Shown: positions 25,891 through 36,037 of the stretch, one piece after another | Numbering within the stretch: position 1 is the stretch's first letter | How the letters are laid out: every line of letters starts with the position of its first letter | NCBI RefSeq assembly: GCF_001405015.1 | Contig: NZ_CYZX01000013.1 | Span: 38,327-102,326 of the forward strand | Source: Clostridium disporicum | GTDB taxonomy: Bacteria > Bacillota > Clostridia > Clostridiales > Clostridiaceae | DNA: 64,000 nucleotides | Reading direction: 5' to 3' | Made by a program: the position numbers and the translations under genes | The notes under the pieces: model-generated | Told to the model about the DNA's origin: nothing | The model's database searches: none | The model's input: only the letters and a program-made list of their open reading frames with translations

Positions 25891-26214
25891 TTAAAAATGC
25901 TCACCATTTTCATAGTAATTTCTATGCTCTAATCCTTGAAAAACCACATCTAAGCATTCTCTATCTTTCTTAAAATGATTTGTTATAGCCTTAGCTACTT
26001 TATCTTGAACTTCTTGCCCTCTATCAAACCAAGCAACTTCTATTATAGTAGGAGGAGCAACTACTTCTCCATCCATTACAAATGTATTATTAATTAATTC
26101 TATAGTAAAATAATCTCTTGGACACTCTATTATTTCTACTAACTCGTCTATTAATTCTTTACTTTCCTTCATAACCTCTTCTTGAGGTATTCCCTTAACT
26201 CTCAACATCGGCAT
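25891..26214 (-). CDS. DUF1904 family protein
   Basis: A 107-residue protein beginning MPMLRVKGIPQEEVMKESKELIDELVEIIECPRDYFTIELI, with a central APPTIIEVAWFDRGQEVQDKVAKAITNHF. This matches the DUF1904 family, whose fold resembles tautomerases. Pro2-like catalytic chemistry cannot be assumed. It lies 22 nt behind the YitT gene and is probably co-transcribed with it. Function unknown. Confidence 0.8.
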   Translation of the reverse strand: MPMLRVKGIPQEEVMKESKELIDELVEIIECPRDYFTIELINNTFVMDGEVVAPPTIIEVAWFDRGQEVQDKVAKAITNHFKKDRECLDVVFQGLEHRNYYENGEHF

Positions 26215-26236
26215 AATTAATTTCTCTCCACTCTAA

Positions 26237-27091
26237 TTATTCTAATAAAGACTTATCTAAGAACTTACCTATTACATCTACTGTTGGTTGCACATTTACA
26301 AAAGCATCTTCATCTACTTCTGCTACCGCTTTCTTTATAAATAAAAGCTCATGCTTTGATATTACTGTTATAACAGATTGTAATTCTTCTTTTGTATATC
26401 CGCCTAAGAAACCTTTACCTATAGTTACACCTCTTAAGTTGTTTGATAACAAATTCTTTGCCATCTCATCACCTTTTTTAGTATAAATAGTAACTGTTAA
26501 TTTATGTTGTTGTATAAAGAACATATCCATTACTTGAGTCATAGCATAAATAGCTACTAAACTATATAATGATTGCTCCCATCCATATATAAGTCCTGCT
26601 GCTAATACAATAGCTCCATTTAGTAAAAGTCCAACTTGACCTACTGATTTTCCTGTAAGCTTTTGAACAACAAGAACTATAATATCTGTACCTCCAGTAG
26701 AAAAACCTTCTCTAAGGCATAGCCCTACTCCTGCTCCTGTTAAAACTCCACCAAATATAGCTGCTAAAATTTGATTATTAGTTATTTCAACCATTGGAAT
26801 TATCTTCATAAAAAATGATGATGATACAACAGCTAATATTGTATATATAGTGAACTTTTTACCTAATTTAAGCCATGATAAAACAGCTAAAGGTAAATTT
26901 ATGATTAATACCCATGCAGATATACTTATATTAATATTAAAAAAGTCTAATCCAACTGTTGATAATAATTGTGAAAGCCCAGTAACTCCTCCTGAAAATA
27001 TATTACTAGGCGCTAAAAACATATTTACACCAACAGCTGCTAAAACTGCATAAAATACTATAACTATTACTCTTTTGATTATACTTCTCAT
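26237..27091 (-). CDS. YitT family membrane protein
   Basis: A 284-residue protein. Five or six transmembrane helices occupy residues 1-200 (DUF161/YitT: LAAVGVNMFLAPSNIFSGGVTGLSQLLS, GLCLREGFSTGGTDIIVLVVQK). A cytosolic C-terminal DUF2179 domain follows (KLTVTIYTKKGDEMAKNLLSNNLRGVTIGKGFLGGYTKEELQSVITVISKHELLFIKKAVAEVDEDAFVNV). DUF2179 has been linked to small-ligand binding in related proteins. Transport substrate unknown. It is in a unit with DUF1904, downstream of polC on the same strand. Confidence 0.9.
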   Translation of the reverse strand: MRSIIKRVIVIVFYAVLAAVGVNMFLAPSNIFSGGVTGLSQLLSTVGLDFFNINISISAWVLIINLPLAVLSWLKLGKKFTIYTILAVVSSSFFMKIIPMVEITNNQILAAIFGGVLTGAGVGLCLREGFSTGGTDIIVLVVQKLTGKSVGQVGLLLNGAIVLAAGLIYGWEQSLYSLVAIYAMTQVMDMFFIQQHKLTVTIYTKKGDEMAKNLLSNNLRGVTIGKGFLGGYTKEELQSVITVISKHELLFIKKAVAEVDEDAFVNVQPTVDVIGKFLDKSLLE

Positions 27092-27273
27092 ACTGCCTCT
27101 CCTTTTTATTTATCTTTAGATTTATTTTTTAATCATATACATTATTTAATATTATATTGTTATAAATAAATTTCAATAGTTTTTTCTTACTTTATCATAA
27201 ATTTATCCATCTAATAATAATATCTGCAAAAACTGTAATAATACTTATGTTTTTATAAAATTTATTAATAATA

Positions 27274-30200
27274 TTACATTGCATCAAAGAAGCTTACTTG
27301 GTCACTTTCTGAAAGTCCTTCTAAACATCCAAATTTTCTTAATAAGTCTGTAGCAGAGTTTCCTATTTTAGCTCGCTTTCTTAAGTTATCTATAGAACTT
27401 ATAGGAATATCTTCATGAACAGCATTATATATAGATTCAGCCGCTATATTTCCCATACCTGATATACTATTTAAAGGTGGTCTTATTCCTTCATCTTCAA
27501 TCTTAAATTTTGTAGCATCTGATTTATATAAATCTATCGGTAAGAACTTTATTCCTCTTTCATACATTTCTAAAACAATTTCTAAATCATCGTACATATC
27601 TTTATCTTTTGGAGCAGCTTCATTTCCTTGCATATTTATCTCATTCATTTTTTCTTTAACTTTTTCTTTTCCAAAAATCATAAATTCTGCATCAAAGGCT
27701 TTAGCTCTAATTGTAAAATAAGCAGTGTAGTAAGCCTTAGGTATATGCACCTTAAACCATGCTATTCTAAATGCCATCATTACATAAGCTGCTGCATGGG
27801 CCTTAGGGAACATATATTTAATCTTTCTACAAGAATCTATATACCATTCTGGTACATCATGCTCTCTCATCATAGCTTCATATTCTGCCCACTTCTCTGG
27901 GTCTTTTAAAGCTTTACCTTTACGCACTGTTTCCATTATCTTAAAGGAAGTATTAGGATCAAGTCCTTTTTTTATAAGATAAATCATAATATCATCTCTC
28001 GTACAAACAGCTTCACTTAAAGTAACTGTTCCTGAATCTATTAAATCTTTAGCATTTCCAAGCCATACATCTGTACCATGAGAAAGTCCTGATATACATA
28101 ATAAATCTCCAAAGCTTTTTGGTAGTGTATCTAAAAGCATCCCTCTAACAAATTTAGTTCCAAACTCAGGTATTCCAAAAGTTCCAACCTTTGAATTTAT
28201 CTGTTCTTGAGTTACTCCTAATGCCTCTGTTGATGAAAATAAAGACATAGTTTCCTTATCATCAAGAGGTATCTTTTGAGGATCTACCCCAGTTAAATCC
28301 TGTAGCATTCTTATTACTGTAGGATCATCATGACCTAGTATATCGAGTTTTAAAAGATTTTGATCAATGGAGTGATAATCAAAATGTGTTGTTATTATAT
28401 CTGATTCTGGATCATCTGCTGGATGTTGCACTGGACAAAACTCAAATATTTCTCTTCCCTTAGGTACTACTATAATTCCACCTGGATGTTGCCCTGTTGT
28501 TCTTTTTATTCCTGTGCATCCTTTAGAAATCCTAGTAATTTCAGCTTTATTTACAGGTATATCTCTTTCATCAAAATATTTTTTAACATATCCAAAGGCT
28601 GTTTTTTCAGCTATTGTACCTATTGTACCAGCTTTAAATGTAGTTCCTTTACCAAAGATAACTTCTGTATATCTATGAGCCTTCGCCTGATATTCACCTG
28701 AGAAATTTAAGTCTATATCAGGTTCCTTATCTCCATTAAACCCAAGGAATGTTTCAAAAGGTATATCCATACCGTCCTTATCCATCTTCTCTCCACAAAC
28801 TGGACACTCTTTATCTGGTAAATCGAATCCATTCTTATATCCATAGTCTGTAAAGTCTGAATATTTACACTTACTACACCTATAATGTGGTGGCAAAGCA
28901 TTTACCTCTGTTATTCCTGTCATATATGCTACAACAGATGAACCAACAGACCCTCTAGAACCAACAAGATACCCATCCTCATTTGATTTCCACACAAGCT
29001 TCTGAGCAATGATATACATTACTGAGAATCCATTTTTTATAATGGAATCAAGCTCTTTATCTAATCTTTCTTGAACTACAGTAGGTAGCTCTTCCCCGTA
29101 TAATTCATGAGCTTTGCCATAAGCTATATCTTTAATTGTCTTTTCACAACCTTCAATATGTGGAGGACATTTTTCTGCTGAAATAGGACTTATCTGTTCA
29201 CACATATCTGCTACTTTATTAGTGTTTGTCACAACAACTTCATAAGCTTTTTCTTCCCCTAAGTATGAGAATTCCTCAAGCATCTCTTCAGTAGTCCTCA
29301 AGTATAATGGGGCCTGATTATCTGCATCTTTAAACCCTTGCCCAGCTTCTAAAATACGTCTATATATTTCATCTTCTGGGTCCATAAAATGAACATCTCC
29401 TGTAGCAACAACAAGCTTTCCAAGCTTTTCTGCTAAAGCTACAATTTTTCTGTTTATATCTTTTAAATATTCCTTATCTGGTACTTCACCATTTCTTATT
29501 AAGTAATCATTATTTCCTAATGGTTGAATTTCTAAATAATCATAATCTTTTGCAATGCTTTCAATCTCTTCATCAGACTTGCCAAGTAATATAGCTTTAT
29601 AAAGCTCTCCTTCACTACAAGCACTTCCTAGAATTAATCCTTCAGAATACTTCTTATACATGCTTTTTAATATACGAGGCTTTTTATAGAAATAATCTAA
29701 ATGTGAATAGGAAACAAGCTTATATAAATTCTTCAAACCTACATAATTCTTTGCAAGGATGATAGCGTGATATGTTTTAACCTTTTTATAGCTTTCTTTT
29801 TGAGCTTCTTCATCTAAAGCATATTTATCTATATCCTCTAAAGTCGTTGCTCCTCTTTCTTTTAAATTATCAATCATTATATTAAATACTTTAACTGTTG
29901 TATCAACATCATCTAATGCTCTATGGGCAACATCAACCTTTATTCCAAGATGCTTAGCTATTCTTCCTAACTTATATGTTTTAAAGTGTGGAAAAATATC
30001 TTGAGCTAAAGATAAAGTATCAATATAAGTAAAATCAAAATCATAACCTAAAACCTTAGCATTATGCTTTAAAAAGCCTATATCAAAATCAGCATTATGA
30101 GCTACTAAAACACTACCTTCAATAAAATCTAGCATCTTAGGAAATATCTTATCTATAGTCTCCGCATCTTTTACCATATCATCAGTTATATTAGTAACTT

Positions 30201-31653
30201 CAACTACTCTTTGTGGAATAGGCTTTTCTGGATTTACAAAAGTGCTAAACTTATCTATTACCTTACCATTTTGAACTTTCATAATTCCTATCTCAGTAAT
30301 CTTCTCAGTCTTAGGAGAAAATCCTGTAGTTTCTAAATCTAAAACACAATAAGTAGTATCTATACTTTGACCTTTTATATTTGTTACAGAGTTTTTCTTA
30401 TCTGGTGCTAAATATGCTTCTACCCCATAAATTACTTTCATATCACTATTATTTCTTCCTAATAATTTATGTGCTTCTGGAAAAGCCTGCACAACTCCAT
30501 GATCTGTTATAGCTATAGATTTCATTCCCCAACTCATAGCTCTCTTTATTAAATCTGCTGCACTACTCATTGCATCCATCTGACTCATCTTAGTATGCAT
30601 ATGAAGTTCTACTCTCTTAATCTCAGAATTATCCTTCCTTACAACCTTTGTCATACCTTTAGTTTCCACTATAGTATTTGCAATTACTTCTATCTCTCCA
30701 GTAAACTTACTAACCCCTGAATTTCCCCAAAGCTTTAACCCCTTAGCTTTCTTTATTTTTGATATTACCTCATCATACTGTTCACCTTTAATGAAACACT
30801 TACAACTAATTGAACTTGACCCATCATATAAATCAAAAGAAACTAACATCTTACCACTACGTAACTCTTTACTTTCTATATTAGCTATCTCTCCCTCTAT
30901 AGCTACTGTTCCTTCATATGGTGTAATGTCACATATTTTAATTATCTTATCTCTAAAAGTGGCACTTCTACCTAATATAAGCGCTGCATTATCTTCTTTT
31001 TTAATACTTTTCGTATACTCTTTTGGCCTATTATACTCCTTCTTACCTTCATAATTTCTACCATTACCACTATCTTTCTTATTACTTTTCCTCATAGAGT
31101 TTGATATACTACTTTCAATTACATTATTAATAGTAGTAATTTCTCTTTTAAGTTCATCCTCTTTTAGCTTCATTAAAGCTTCATGGTCTACTTTATCAAT
31201 AAAATTCACATTATAAGTTTTTCCATATAAATTCTTTACAAATGCTTGAATCTCTTTATGATAATTTAAATCTCTAAAAATATGTGATATCTCAACCTTA
31301 AAATAAATATTTATTGTATTATTACTTACCTCATACTCTGTATTCTTTATTGCCCCTCTTAAAAATGGATGCTTAACAGAAAGTAATAGCATTATATTTT
31401 TTATTTCTTCTTCTATAGGTTTCTTTTCCAACTCTTTTGTGTATTTTATAACTATTTTAGAGTCATTAAGTCCGAACCTCTTCTTTAAAAAATCATTAAA
31501 ATCCTCTATCTCCTTTATATCAAGATAATTGTCCGAACGGATGTCAAGCACTAAGGTTTTAGTTTTTTTTCTTAATGTAACATTTTCTACAAAAGCATTA
31601 ATAATATTACTCTCTGCAGAAAAATCACCAAAAATTTCACTTACTCTTTTCAT
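27274..31653 (-). CDS. polC: DNA polymerase III alpha subunit, Gram-positive PolC type
   Basis: The 1459-residue replicative polymerase of low-GC Gram-positives. The order is the PolC one: N-terminal domain, OB fold (CDITPYEGTVAIEGEIANIESKEL, about 230-320), PHP domain (VELHMHTKMSQMDAMSS, near 350), and the inserted DEDDh proofreading exonuclease (CVLDLETTGFSPKTEKITEIG near 436; HNADFDIGFLKHN; HRALDDVDTT). The PHP part then resumes, followed by palm and fingers with the YLVGSRGSVGSSVVAYMTGITEVNALPPHYRC zinc-site region and PDIDLNFSGEYQ. C-terminal GIRPPLNSISGMGNIAAESI is the HhH part. Full length; no break seen. Confidence 0.98.
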   Translation of the reverse strand: MKRVSEIFGDFSAESNIINAFVENVTLRKKTKTLVLDIRSDNYLDIKEIEDFNDFLKKRFGLNDSKIVIKYTKELEKKPIEEEIKNIMLLLSVKHPFLRGAIKNTEYEVSNNTINIYFKVEISHIFRDLNYHKEIQAFVKNLYGKTYNVNFIDKVDHEALMKLKEDELKREITTINNVIESSISNSMRKSNKKDSGNGRNYEGKKEYNRPKEYTKSIKKEDNAALILGRSATFRDKIIKICDITPYEGTVAIEGEIANIESKELRSGKMLVSFDLYDGSSSISCKCFIKGEQYDEVISKIKKAKGLKLWGNSGVSKFTGEIEVIANTIVETKGMTKVVRKDNSEIKRVELHMHTKMSQMDAMSSAADLIKRAMSWGMKSIAITDHGVVQAFPEAHKLLGRNNSDMKVIYGVEAYLAPDKKNSVTNIKGQSIDTTYCVLDLETTGFSPKTEKITEIGIMKVQNGKVIDKFSTFVNPEKPIPQRVVEVTNITDDMVKDAETIDKIFPKMLDFIEGSVLVAHNADFDIGFLKHNAKVLGYDFDFTYIDTLSLAQDIFPHFKTYKLGRIAKHLGIKVDVAHRALDDVDTTVKVFNIMIDNLKERGATTLEDIDKYALDEEAQKESYKKVKTYHAIILAKNYVGLKNLYKLVSYSHLDYFYKKPRILKSMYKKYSEGLILGSACSEGELYKAILLGKSDEEIESIAKDYDYLEIQPLGNNDYLIRNGEVPDKEYLKDINRKIVALAEKLGKLVVATGDVHFMDPEDEIYRRILEAGQGFKDADNQAPLYLRTTEEMLEEFSYLGEEKAYEVVVTNTNKVADMCEQISPISAEKCPPHIEGCEKTIKDIAYGKAHELYGEELPTVVQERLDKELDSIIKNGFSVMYIIAQKLVWKSNEDGYLVGSRGSVGSSVVAYMTGITEVNALPPHYRCSKCKYSDFTDYGYKNGFDLPDKECPVCGEKMDKDGMDIPFETFLGFNGDKEPDIDLNFSGEYQAKAHRYTEVIFGKGTTFKAGTIGTIAEKTAFGYVKKYFDERDIPVNKAEITRISKGCTGIKRTTGQHPGGIIVVPKGREIFEFCPVQHPADDPESDIITTHFDYHSIDQNLLKLDILGHDDPTVIRMLQDLTGVDPQKIPLDDKETMSLFSSTEALGVTQEQINSKVGTFGIPEFGTKFVRGMLLDTLPKSFGDLLCISGLSHGTDVWLGNAKDLIDSGTVTLSEAVCTRDDIMIYLIKKGLDPNTSFKIMETVRKGKALKDPEKWAEYEAMMREHDVPEWYIDSCRKIKYMFPKAHAAAYVMMAFRIAWFKVHIPKAYYTAYFTIRAKAFDAEFMIFGKEKVKEKMNEINMQGNEAAPKDKDMYDDLEIVLEMYERGIKFLPIDLYKSDATKFKIEDEGIRPPLNSISGMGNIAAESIYNAVHEDIPISSIDNLRKRAKIGNSATDLLRKFGCLEGLSESDQVSFFDAM

Positions 31654-31802
31654 CTTTCTCTTAAACCTTCCTTAAAAGATTCTTCATATTATTTTATTAT
31701 ATACCTATACACCATAATTTGTAATTATGTAAACAAGCCTATATTTATAGCTAAACTTTAAACATCCTCAAATATCTTTATTTTATTTGATTTTACATAT
31801 TT

Positions 31803-31848
31803 TATACAAAAAATATGTCTGCAACATCTCTGCTACAGACATATTTCC
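31803..31848 (-). terminator. Terminator of the alcohol dehydrogenase gene
   Basis: The stem AAATATGTCTG (31811-31821) / CAGACATATTT (31836-31846) has a T-rich minus-strand tail (TTTTTTG). Confidence 0.8.
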
Positions 31849-31926
31849 CTTTAAACAAATCACTTTTTCCTAGAGAAAGTCACTTACAAATATTAATGAA
31901 GTCAAAATTTACCTCTATTCAGTGAA

Positions 31927-33084
31927 CTAAATCCCTCTATATGCTTCTTTATAAAGTTCTAAAATTTCTTCTCTTACACAAGGTCTTGGATTTCCGCCAG
32001 TACAAACATCAGCCATTGCAGCATCTGTTAAAGCTTCTAAATCTTCTTCCTTAACTCCAATTTCCTTTAATGTTTGAGGTATATTACAATCTTTTGATAA
32101 TTGAATAACTGCATTTATAGCTGCTTCTCTATATTCTTCTTGAGTCATTTCATCAACGCCAGCTACGTTCATAACTCTAGCTATTTCTCTAAATTTTTCT
32201 CCTGTATAATCTTTGTTATATCTCATTACATATGGCAATAACACTGCATTTGCTACTCCATGAGGTGTATCATAAAAAGCACTTAATGGATGAGCCATAC
32301 CATGAACAACTCCTAATCCAACATTTGAGAATGCCATACCAGTCATATATTGACCTAAAGCCATATCTTCTCTTCCTTTTGGATCATTTTCAACTGCCGC
32401 TCTTAAGCTTCTTGCTATTATTTCTATTGCCTTTAAATTTAATGTATCTGCTAATTCCCATGCACCTAAAGTAGTATAACCTTCAATAGCATGAGTTAAA
32501 GCATCTAATCCTGTGCTTGCTGTTAATCCTTTTGGCATGCTACTCATCATATCTGGATCAACTACTGCAACTACAGGTATATCATGTGGGTCAACACATA
32601 CGAACTTTCTTCTCTTTTCTTCATCAGTTATAACATAGTTTATAGTAGTTTCAGCTGCTGTTCCTGCTGTTGTTGCTACAGCTATAACTGGTACACTCTT
32701 ATTTTGAGTTGGTGCTACACCTTCTAAAGACTTAACATCAGCAAATTCTGGATTATTTATTATTATCCCTATAGATTTTGCAGTATCTTGAGGAGATCCA
32801 CCCCCAATTGCTATCATATAATCTGCTCCACTTTCCTTAAATCTTTCAACACCATTCTGAACAACTTTTACACTTGGATTAGCTTTTACTTCATCATAGA
32901 TATCATAAACTAATTCATTTTTATCTAATAAGTTAGTTACCTTCTTAACAACATTAAATCTAACTAAATCTGAATCAGTTACTATTAAAGCTTTCTTAAA
33001 CCCTCTAGCTTTAACCTCATCAACTATTCCATTTATTGCACCACTTCCATGATAGCTTGTCTCGTTTAATACAAACTTTTTCAT
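31927..33084 (-). CDS. Iron-containing alcohol dehydrogenase
   Basis: A 385-residue group III alcohol dehydrogenase. The NAD(P)-binding GGGSPQDTAKSIG motif is near residue 97-110. The iron-binding region has D in STGLDALTHAIEGYTT and histidines in GVVHGMAHPLSAFYDTPHGVANAVLLPYVMRYN. The C-terminal VCTGGNPRPCVREEILELYKEAY is typical. Relatives include lactaldehyde/1,2-propanediol reductases, butanol and 1,3-propanediol dehydrogenases; which one cannot be told. It is monocistronic with AGGAGG before the ATG and a clear terminator. Confidence 0.94.
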   Translation of the reverse strand: MKKFVLNETSYHGSGAINGIVDEVKARGFKKALIVTDSDLVRFNVVKKVTNLLDKNELVYDIYDEVKANPSVKVVQNGVERFKESGADYMIAIGGGSPQDTAKSIGIIINNPEFADVKSLEGVAPTQNKSVPVIAVATTAGTAAETTINYVITDEEKRRKFVCVDPHDIPVVAVVDPDMMSSMPKGLTASTGLDALTHAIEGYTTLGAWELADTLNLKAIEIIARSLRAAVENDPKGREDMALGQYMTGMAFSNVGLGVVHGMAHPLSAFYDTPHGVANAVLLPYVMRYNKDYTGEKFREIARVMNVAGVDEMTQEEYREAAINAVIQLSKDCNIPQTLKEIGVKEEDLEALTDAAMADVCTGGNPRPCVREEILELYKEAYRGI

Positions 33085-33387
33085 TTTATAACCTCCTCAT
33101 ATTTATTCGCCCTATTATTTGTAAATATTTTACATATAAATTATATATCTATTTTCTTAACAAAACAACAATATAGCTAATATATTATCATTCATCATTA
33201 CACTATTTTTAAATGTATATCAATTACTCTTAAATAATAAATCATGTAAATTTAATTTCAAATTATTCTTTATTTACCCTTAATAATAAAAATAAAAGTG
33301 GCAGGTTAATAATGAATTTTTTCACTATTAATCCGCCACTTATCACTTGTAACTAAAAATTATATCTCTTGATTATAATTCTATAAT
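33085..33387. other. Intergenic stretch between alcohol dehydrogenase and clostripain-like gene
   Basis: It holds the alcohol dehydrogenase promoter region, a terminator hairpin (33298-33340), and the 17-mer shared with 13782-13798. No gene was recognised. Confidence 0.6.
33298..33340 (-). terminator. Terminator of the clostripain-like gene
   Basis: The minus strand reads AAGTGGCGGATTAATAGTGA, loop, then the near-perfect complement, then TTTTATTTTTATT. Confidence 0.8.
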
Positions 33388-34764
33388 TTAATGACTATTA
33401 TATCTGTTAATCTCAGCTTCCTTATCTTCTTCAAATTTACGTGCTTCACCTATAACTTCCATCTTACCTTCTTTTATAACATTAGTAATATTATTTACAA
33501 ATTCAAAATGCTCTTTATTTAAATTTAAACTTTCAAAGTTATCTTGAAATTTACTAAAATAATTCATCTTATAATAAGGGAAGTACAATGATAATCCGCC
33601 TACTTCAGCCATAGTAGTAGTTTTTCCAGTATATTTAACTAAGTTATTTATAGCATCTATTACTTTTTGTGATGAATTTAAATTTATCATCTCTGCCAAT
33701 CTTAATATATCTACATGGTCTGTTAAATTCTCTGCATAAGCTTCAACTTCACTTCTTATTAAAGATATTTTTTCAAAGCTACCATTTTCTAACTCTTCAT
33801 TTATTTCACTTAATAATTTACATATTTCATTATAGGTAACTCTTATCTCAGTTAAATCTGTAATTGACAATACTGCATTTTCTGGAACTTCCCTGCGTGA
33901 GTTATGTTCTACAAAATCATCTATAATTATTTTTCCAAGTTCTACTGTATCTATAGATGTATTATTTGATAATTGATTTAGCCAATTAGTATAATACCAC
34001 CCTGCAAAAGGTTCAATTTCAGCTGATGCAATTAAATAATCTGCAAAAGGTTCAAGAGTATAAGCTACCTCTACTGTAGACATAAAACACGCGTCAAAAC
34101 CTATAAAATCAAAATATGTATTACTGTCATCCAAAGCTTTTGCTAAACTATAAACATCCATATTATCATTTTCAAAATTTTCATCATGTCCAAAACCTTC
34201 AAGTGTTCCAAAACCATGATTCCAAATTATCAAACCATATCTGTTAGCTGGATAGCTTTCTTTAGAGTAATTTATAAATTCTGTTAGGGTACTTGATTCC
34301 GCCATATTCTTTAACCCTAAATCATCATTTACTAATTGTAACTCTCCATTTTCAACTGAAAATATTTGTGATCTTTCTTCACTAATTTGATCATTAGTCC
34401 AATCTACACATCCACCTGTTTGAATTAATACATTTACATTTTCACTTATATCTGCAGATAAAATCTCATTTATATCAACACTTGCTGTACCATATTCAGA
34501 TTCTAAATCTGATCCACACATGTATATCATTAAAGTAACAACGTCTTCATTATTCCCTTTAATATTTGTTCTGTAATCTCTTTTTAAGTTTTCAACTACG
34601 CTTTCTTCAGCTTCAACAATTTCATTTATTTCATTAACATCATCTTCTATTTGAACAACAGCATTTTCCTCTGATGTACTTTTACTATTTGTACACATAG
34701 TAAACATAAAAACAGTTAAAATACTAATTACTATTATTTCTATATATCTATATATCTTTTTCAT
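33388..34764 (-). CDS. Clostripain-family (C11) cysteine peptidase lipoprotein
   Basis: 458 residues. The N-terminal signal peptide ends at a lipobox-like FTMC (about residue 24), predicting a membrane-anchored lipoprotein. The catalytic region follows the C11 pattern: VVTLMIYMCGSDLES, His in LIIWNHGFGTLEGFGHDE (about 184) and Cys in FDFIGFDACFMSTVEVAYTLEPFADYLIASAEIEP (about 230). C11 enzymes cleave after basic residues and mature by self-cleavage. No clear processing site was identified. It is monocistronic between two terminators. Likely acts on external proteins or peptides. Confidence 0.9.
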   Translation of the reverse strand: MKKIYRYIEIIVISILTVFMFTMCTNSKSTSEENAVVQIEDDVNEINEIVEAEESVVENLKRDYRTNIKGNNEDVVTLMIYMCGSDLESEYGTASVDINEILSADISENVNVLIQTGGCVDWTNDQISEERSQIFSVENGELQLVNDDLGLKNMAESSTLTEFINYSKESYPANRYGLIIWNHGFGTLEGFGHDENFENDNMDVYSLAKALDDSNTYFDFIGFDACFMSTVEVAYTLEPFADYLIASAEIEPFAGWYYTNWLNQLSNNTSIDTVELGKIIIDDFVEHNSRREVPENAVLSITDLTEIRVTYNEICKLLSEINEELENGSFEKISLIRSEVEAYAENLTDHVDILRLAEMINLNSSQKVIDAINNLVKYTGKTTTMAEVGGLSLYFPYYKMNYFSKFQDNFESLNLNKEHFEFVNNITNVIKEGKMEVIGEARKFEEDKEAEINRYNSH

Positions 34765-34933
34765 AAATATCCCCTTAAATTTTAACTACTATAAAATTAT
34801 ATCATAACTTATATAAATCATCTCATAATTTCTAAAAATTGATTATAATAAAATTGTTTAATATTTATATATAGTACCAAAATATTCATTTATTATATGA
34901 TATACTTGAAAAAACTTAAAAGGAGATGATTTT

Positions 34934-35689
34934 ATGACAAAAGAAAATATTAGTATTATCATTTCACCAGCAAAAAAAATGAATATATGTGATGATGATT
35001 TATCACCAACTTCTATACCATGCTTTATTGATAAAACACAAATTCTTTATGATACTTTAAAAAGTTTTTCTTATGAAAATTTAAAACAATTACTAGCTTG
35101 TAATGATCAAATTGCTGAACTTAACTATGATAGATATTTACATATGGATTTAACTAAAGGTTTTACCCCCTGTATACTTTCATACGAAGGTATTCAATAT
35201 AAGTATATGTCACCTAATTCTTTTTCCAACGAAGAATTTGAGTATATAAATAAGCATTTAAAAATACTCTCTGGATTTTATGGTGTATTAAAACCTTTTG
35301 ATGGAGTAACTCCTTATAGATTAGAAATGCAGGCCAAGCTTAAAACGAACAACTTTAAAGACCTTTACGATTTTTGGGGTGACAACATATATAAAGAAGT
35401 ACGTAAAGATAGTGATATAATCTTAAATCTAGCTTCCAAAGAATATAGCAAAACAATTGAAAAGTACTTAACTCCAGAAGATAAATATATTACCTGTATA
35501 TTTGGATCTCTAAAAGACTCTAAGATCAAAGTTAAAGCCACTGAAGCGAAAATGGCTCGAGGTCTTATGGTTAGATATTTAGCTACAAATAATATACATA
35601 ATATTAATGATATAAAAAACTTTTCTGATTTATCATTTAAATACTCAGAAAAACATTCATCGGAAAATGAATTTGTATTTTTAAAATAA
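34934..35689 (+). CDS. yaaA: YaaA family peroxide-stress protein
   Basis: A 251-residue cytosolic protein of the DUF328/YaaA family. It begins with the diagnostic IIISPAKKMN. Further family segments are YDRYLHMDLTKGFTPCILSYEGIQYKYM, LSGFYGVLKPFDGVTPYRLEMQAKL and FWGDNIYKEV. In Escherichia coli YaaA limits free iron and oxidative DNA damage under peroxide stress; the biochemical activity is poorly defined. The start follows AAGGAGATG. It is convergent with selO, with a long palindrome between them. Confidence 0.92.
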   Translation: MTKENISIIISPAKKMNICDDDLSPTSIPCFIDKTQILYDTLKSFSYENLKQLLACNDQIAELNYDRYLHMDLTKGFTPCILSYEGIQYKYMSPNSFSNEEFEYINKHLKILSGFYGVLKPFDGVTPYRLEMQAKLKTNNFKDLYDFWGDNIYKEVRKDSDIILNLASKEYSKTIEKYLTPEDKYITCIFGSLKDSKIKVKATEAKMARGLMVRYLATNNIHNINDIKNFSDLSFKYSEKHSSENEFVFLK

Positions 35690-36037
35690 ATAATTTAGGG
35701 TAATCAAATTATAGTTTATCCAAAGGTTTATCATGATAGTTCCTTGCAGCTCAATTCATTACTCTTACTTTATGTAGTTTTTTAGCAATTTAAGAAATGA
35801 TTATGACATATCAGAAAATGATAAAATTAATAGTGTAAGAAACATAGAATGAGCTTTAGAACTTTAGCCAATATCGTTGTGAAAATGCGTTAAGAAATTT
35901 AAATGTTTGAGCTCGCGAGTTTTTAAATTTTAGCATTTTAACATAAGCTAGTGGCTAAAAGTTCTTAGCGAGTGGGTTAGTTTCTGTAGCTATTAATTTT
36001 ATTATTTTCTACGTCATATTAATTCGCACTTTATTTC
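35690..36037. other. Intergenic stretch between yaaA and selO
   Basis: Largely filled by the 217-bp imperfect palindrome at 35802-36018. The first 110 bases hold no recognised motif and no good terminator for yaaA. Confidence 0.6.
35802..36018. repeat. Long imperfect palindrome, MITE-like
   Basis: The arms pair along almost the whole length. TATGAC (35802-35807) pairs with GTCATA (36013-36018), and TAAAATTAATAG (35822-35833) with CTATTAATTTTA near 35990-36001. GAAAC pairs with GTTTC, TTTAGCCA (about 35863-35870) with TGGCTAAA, AAAATGC with GCATTTT, and AAATTTAAA with TTTAAATTT. The apex contains GAGCTCGCGAG. It has no coding capacity. TA at both ends could be a target duplication. The shape fits a miniature inverted-repeat element or a large structured RNA or terminator between convergent genes. 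Confidence 0.75.

Noticed and set aside
28423..28901. Plus- and minus-strand ORFs inside polC
   Set aside because: They overlap the conserved polymerase core in other frames and encode no recognisable motifs.
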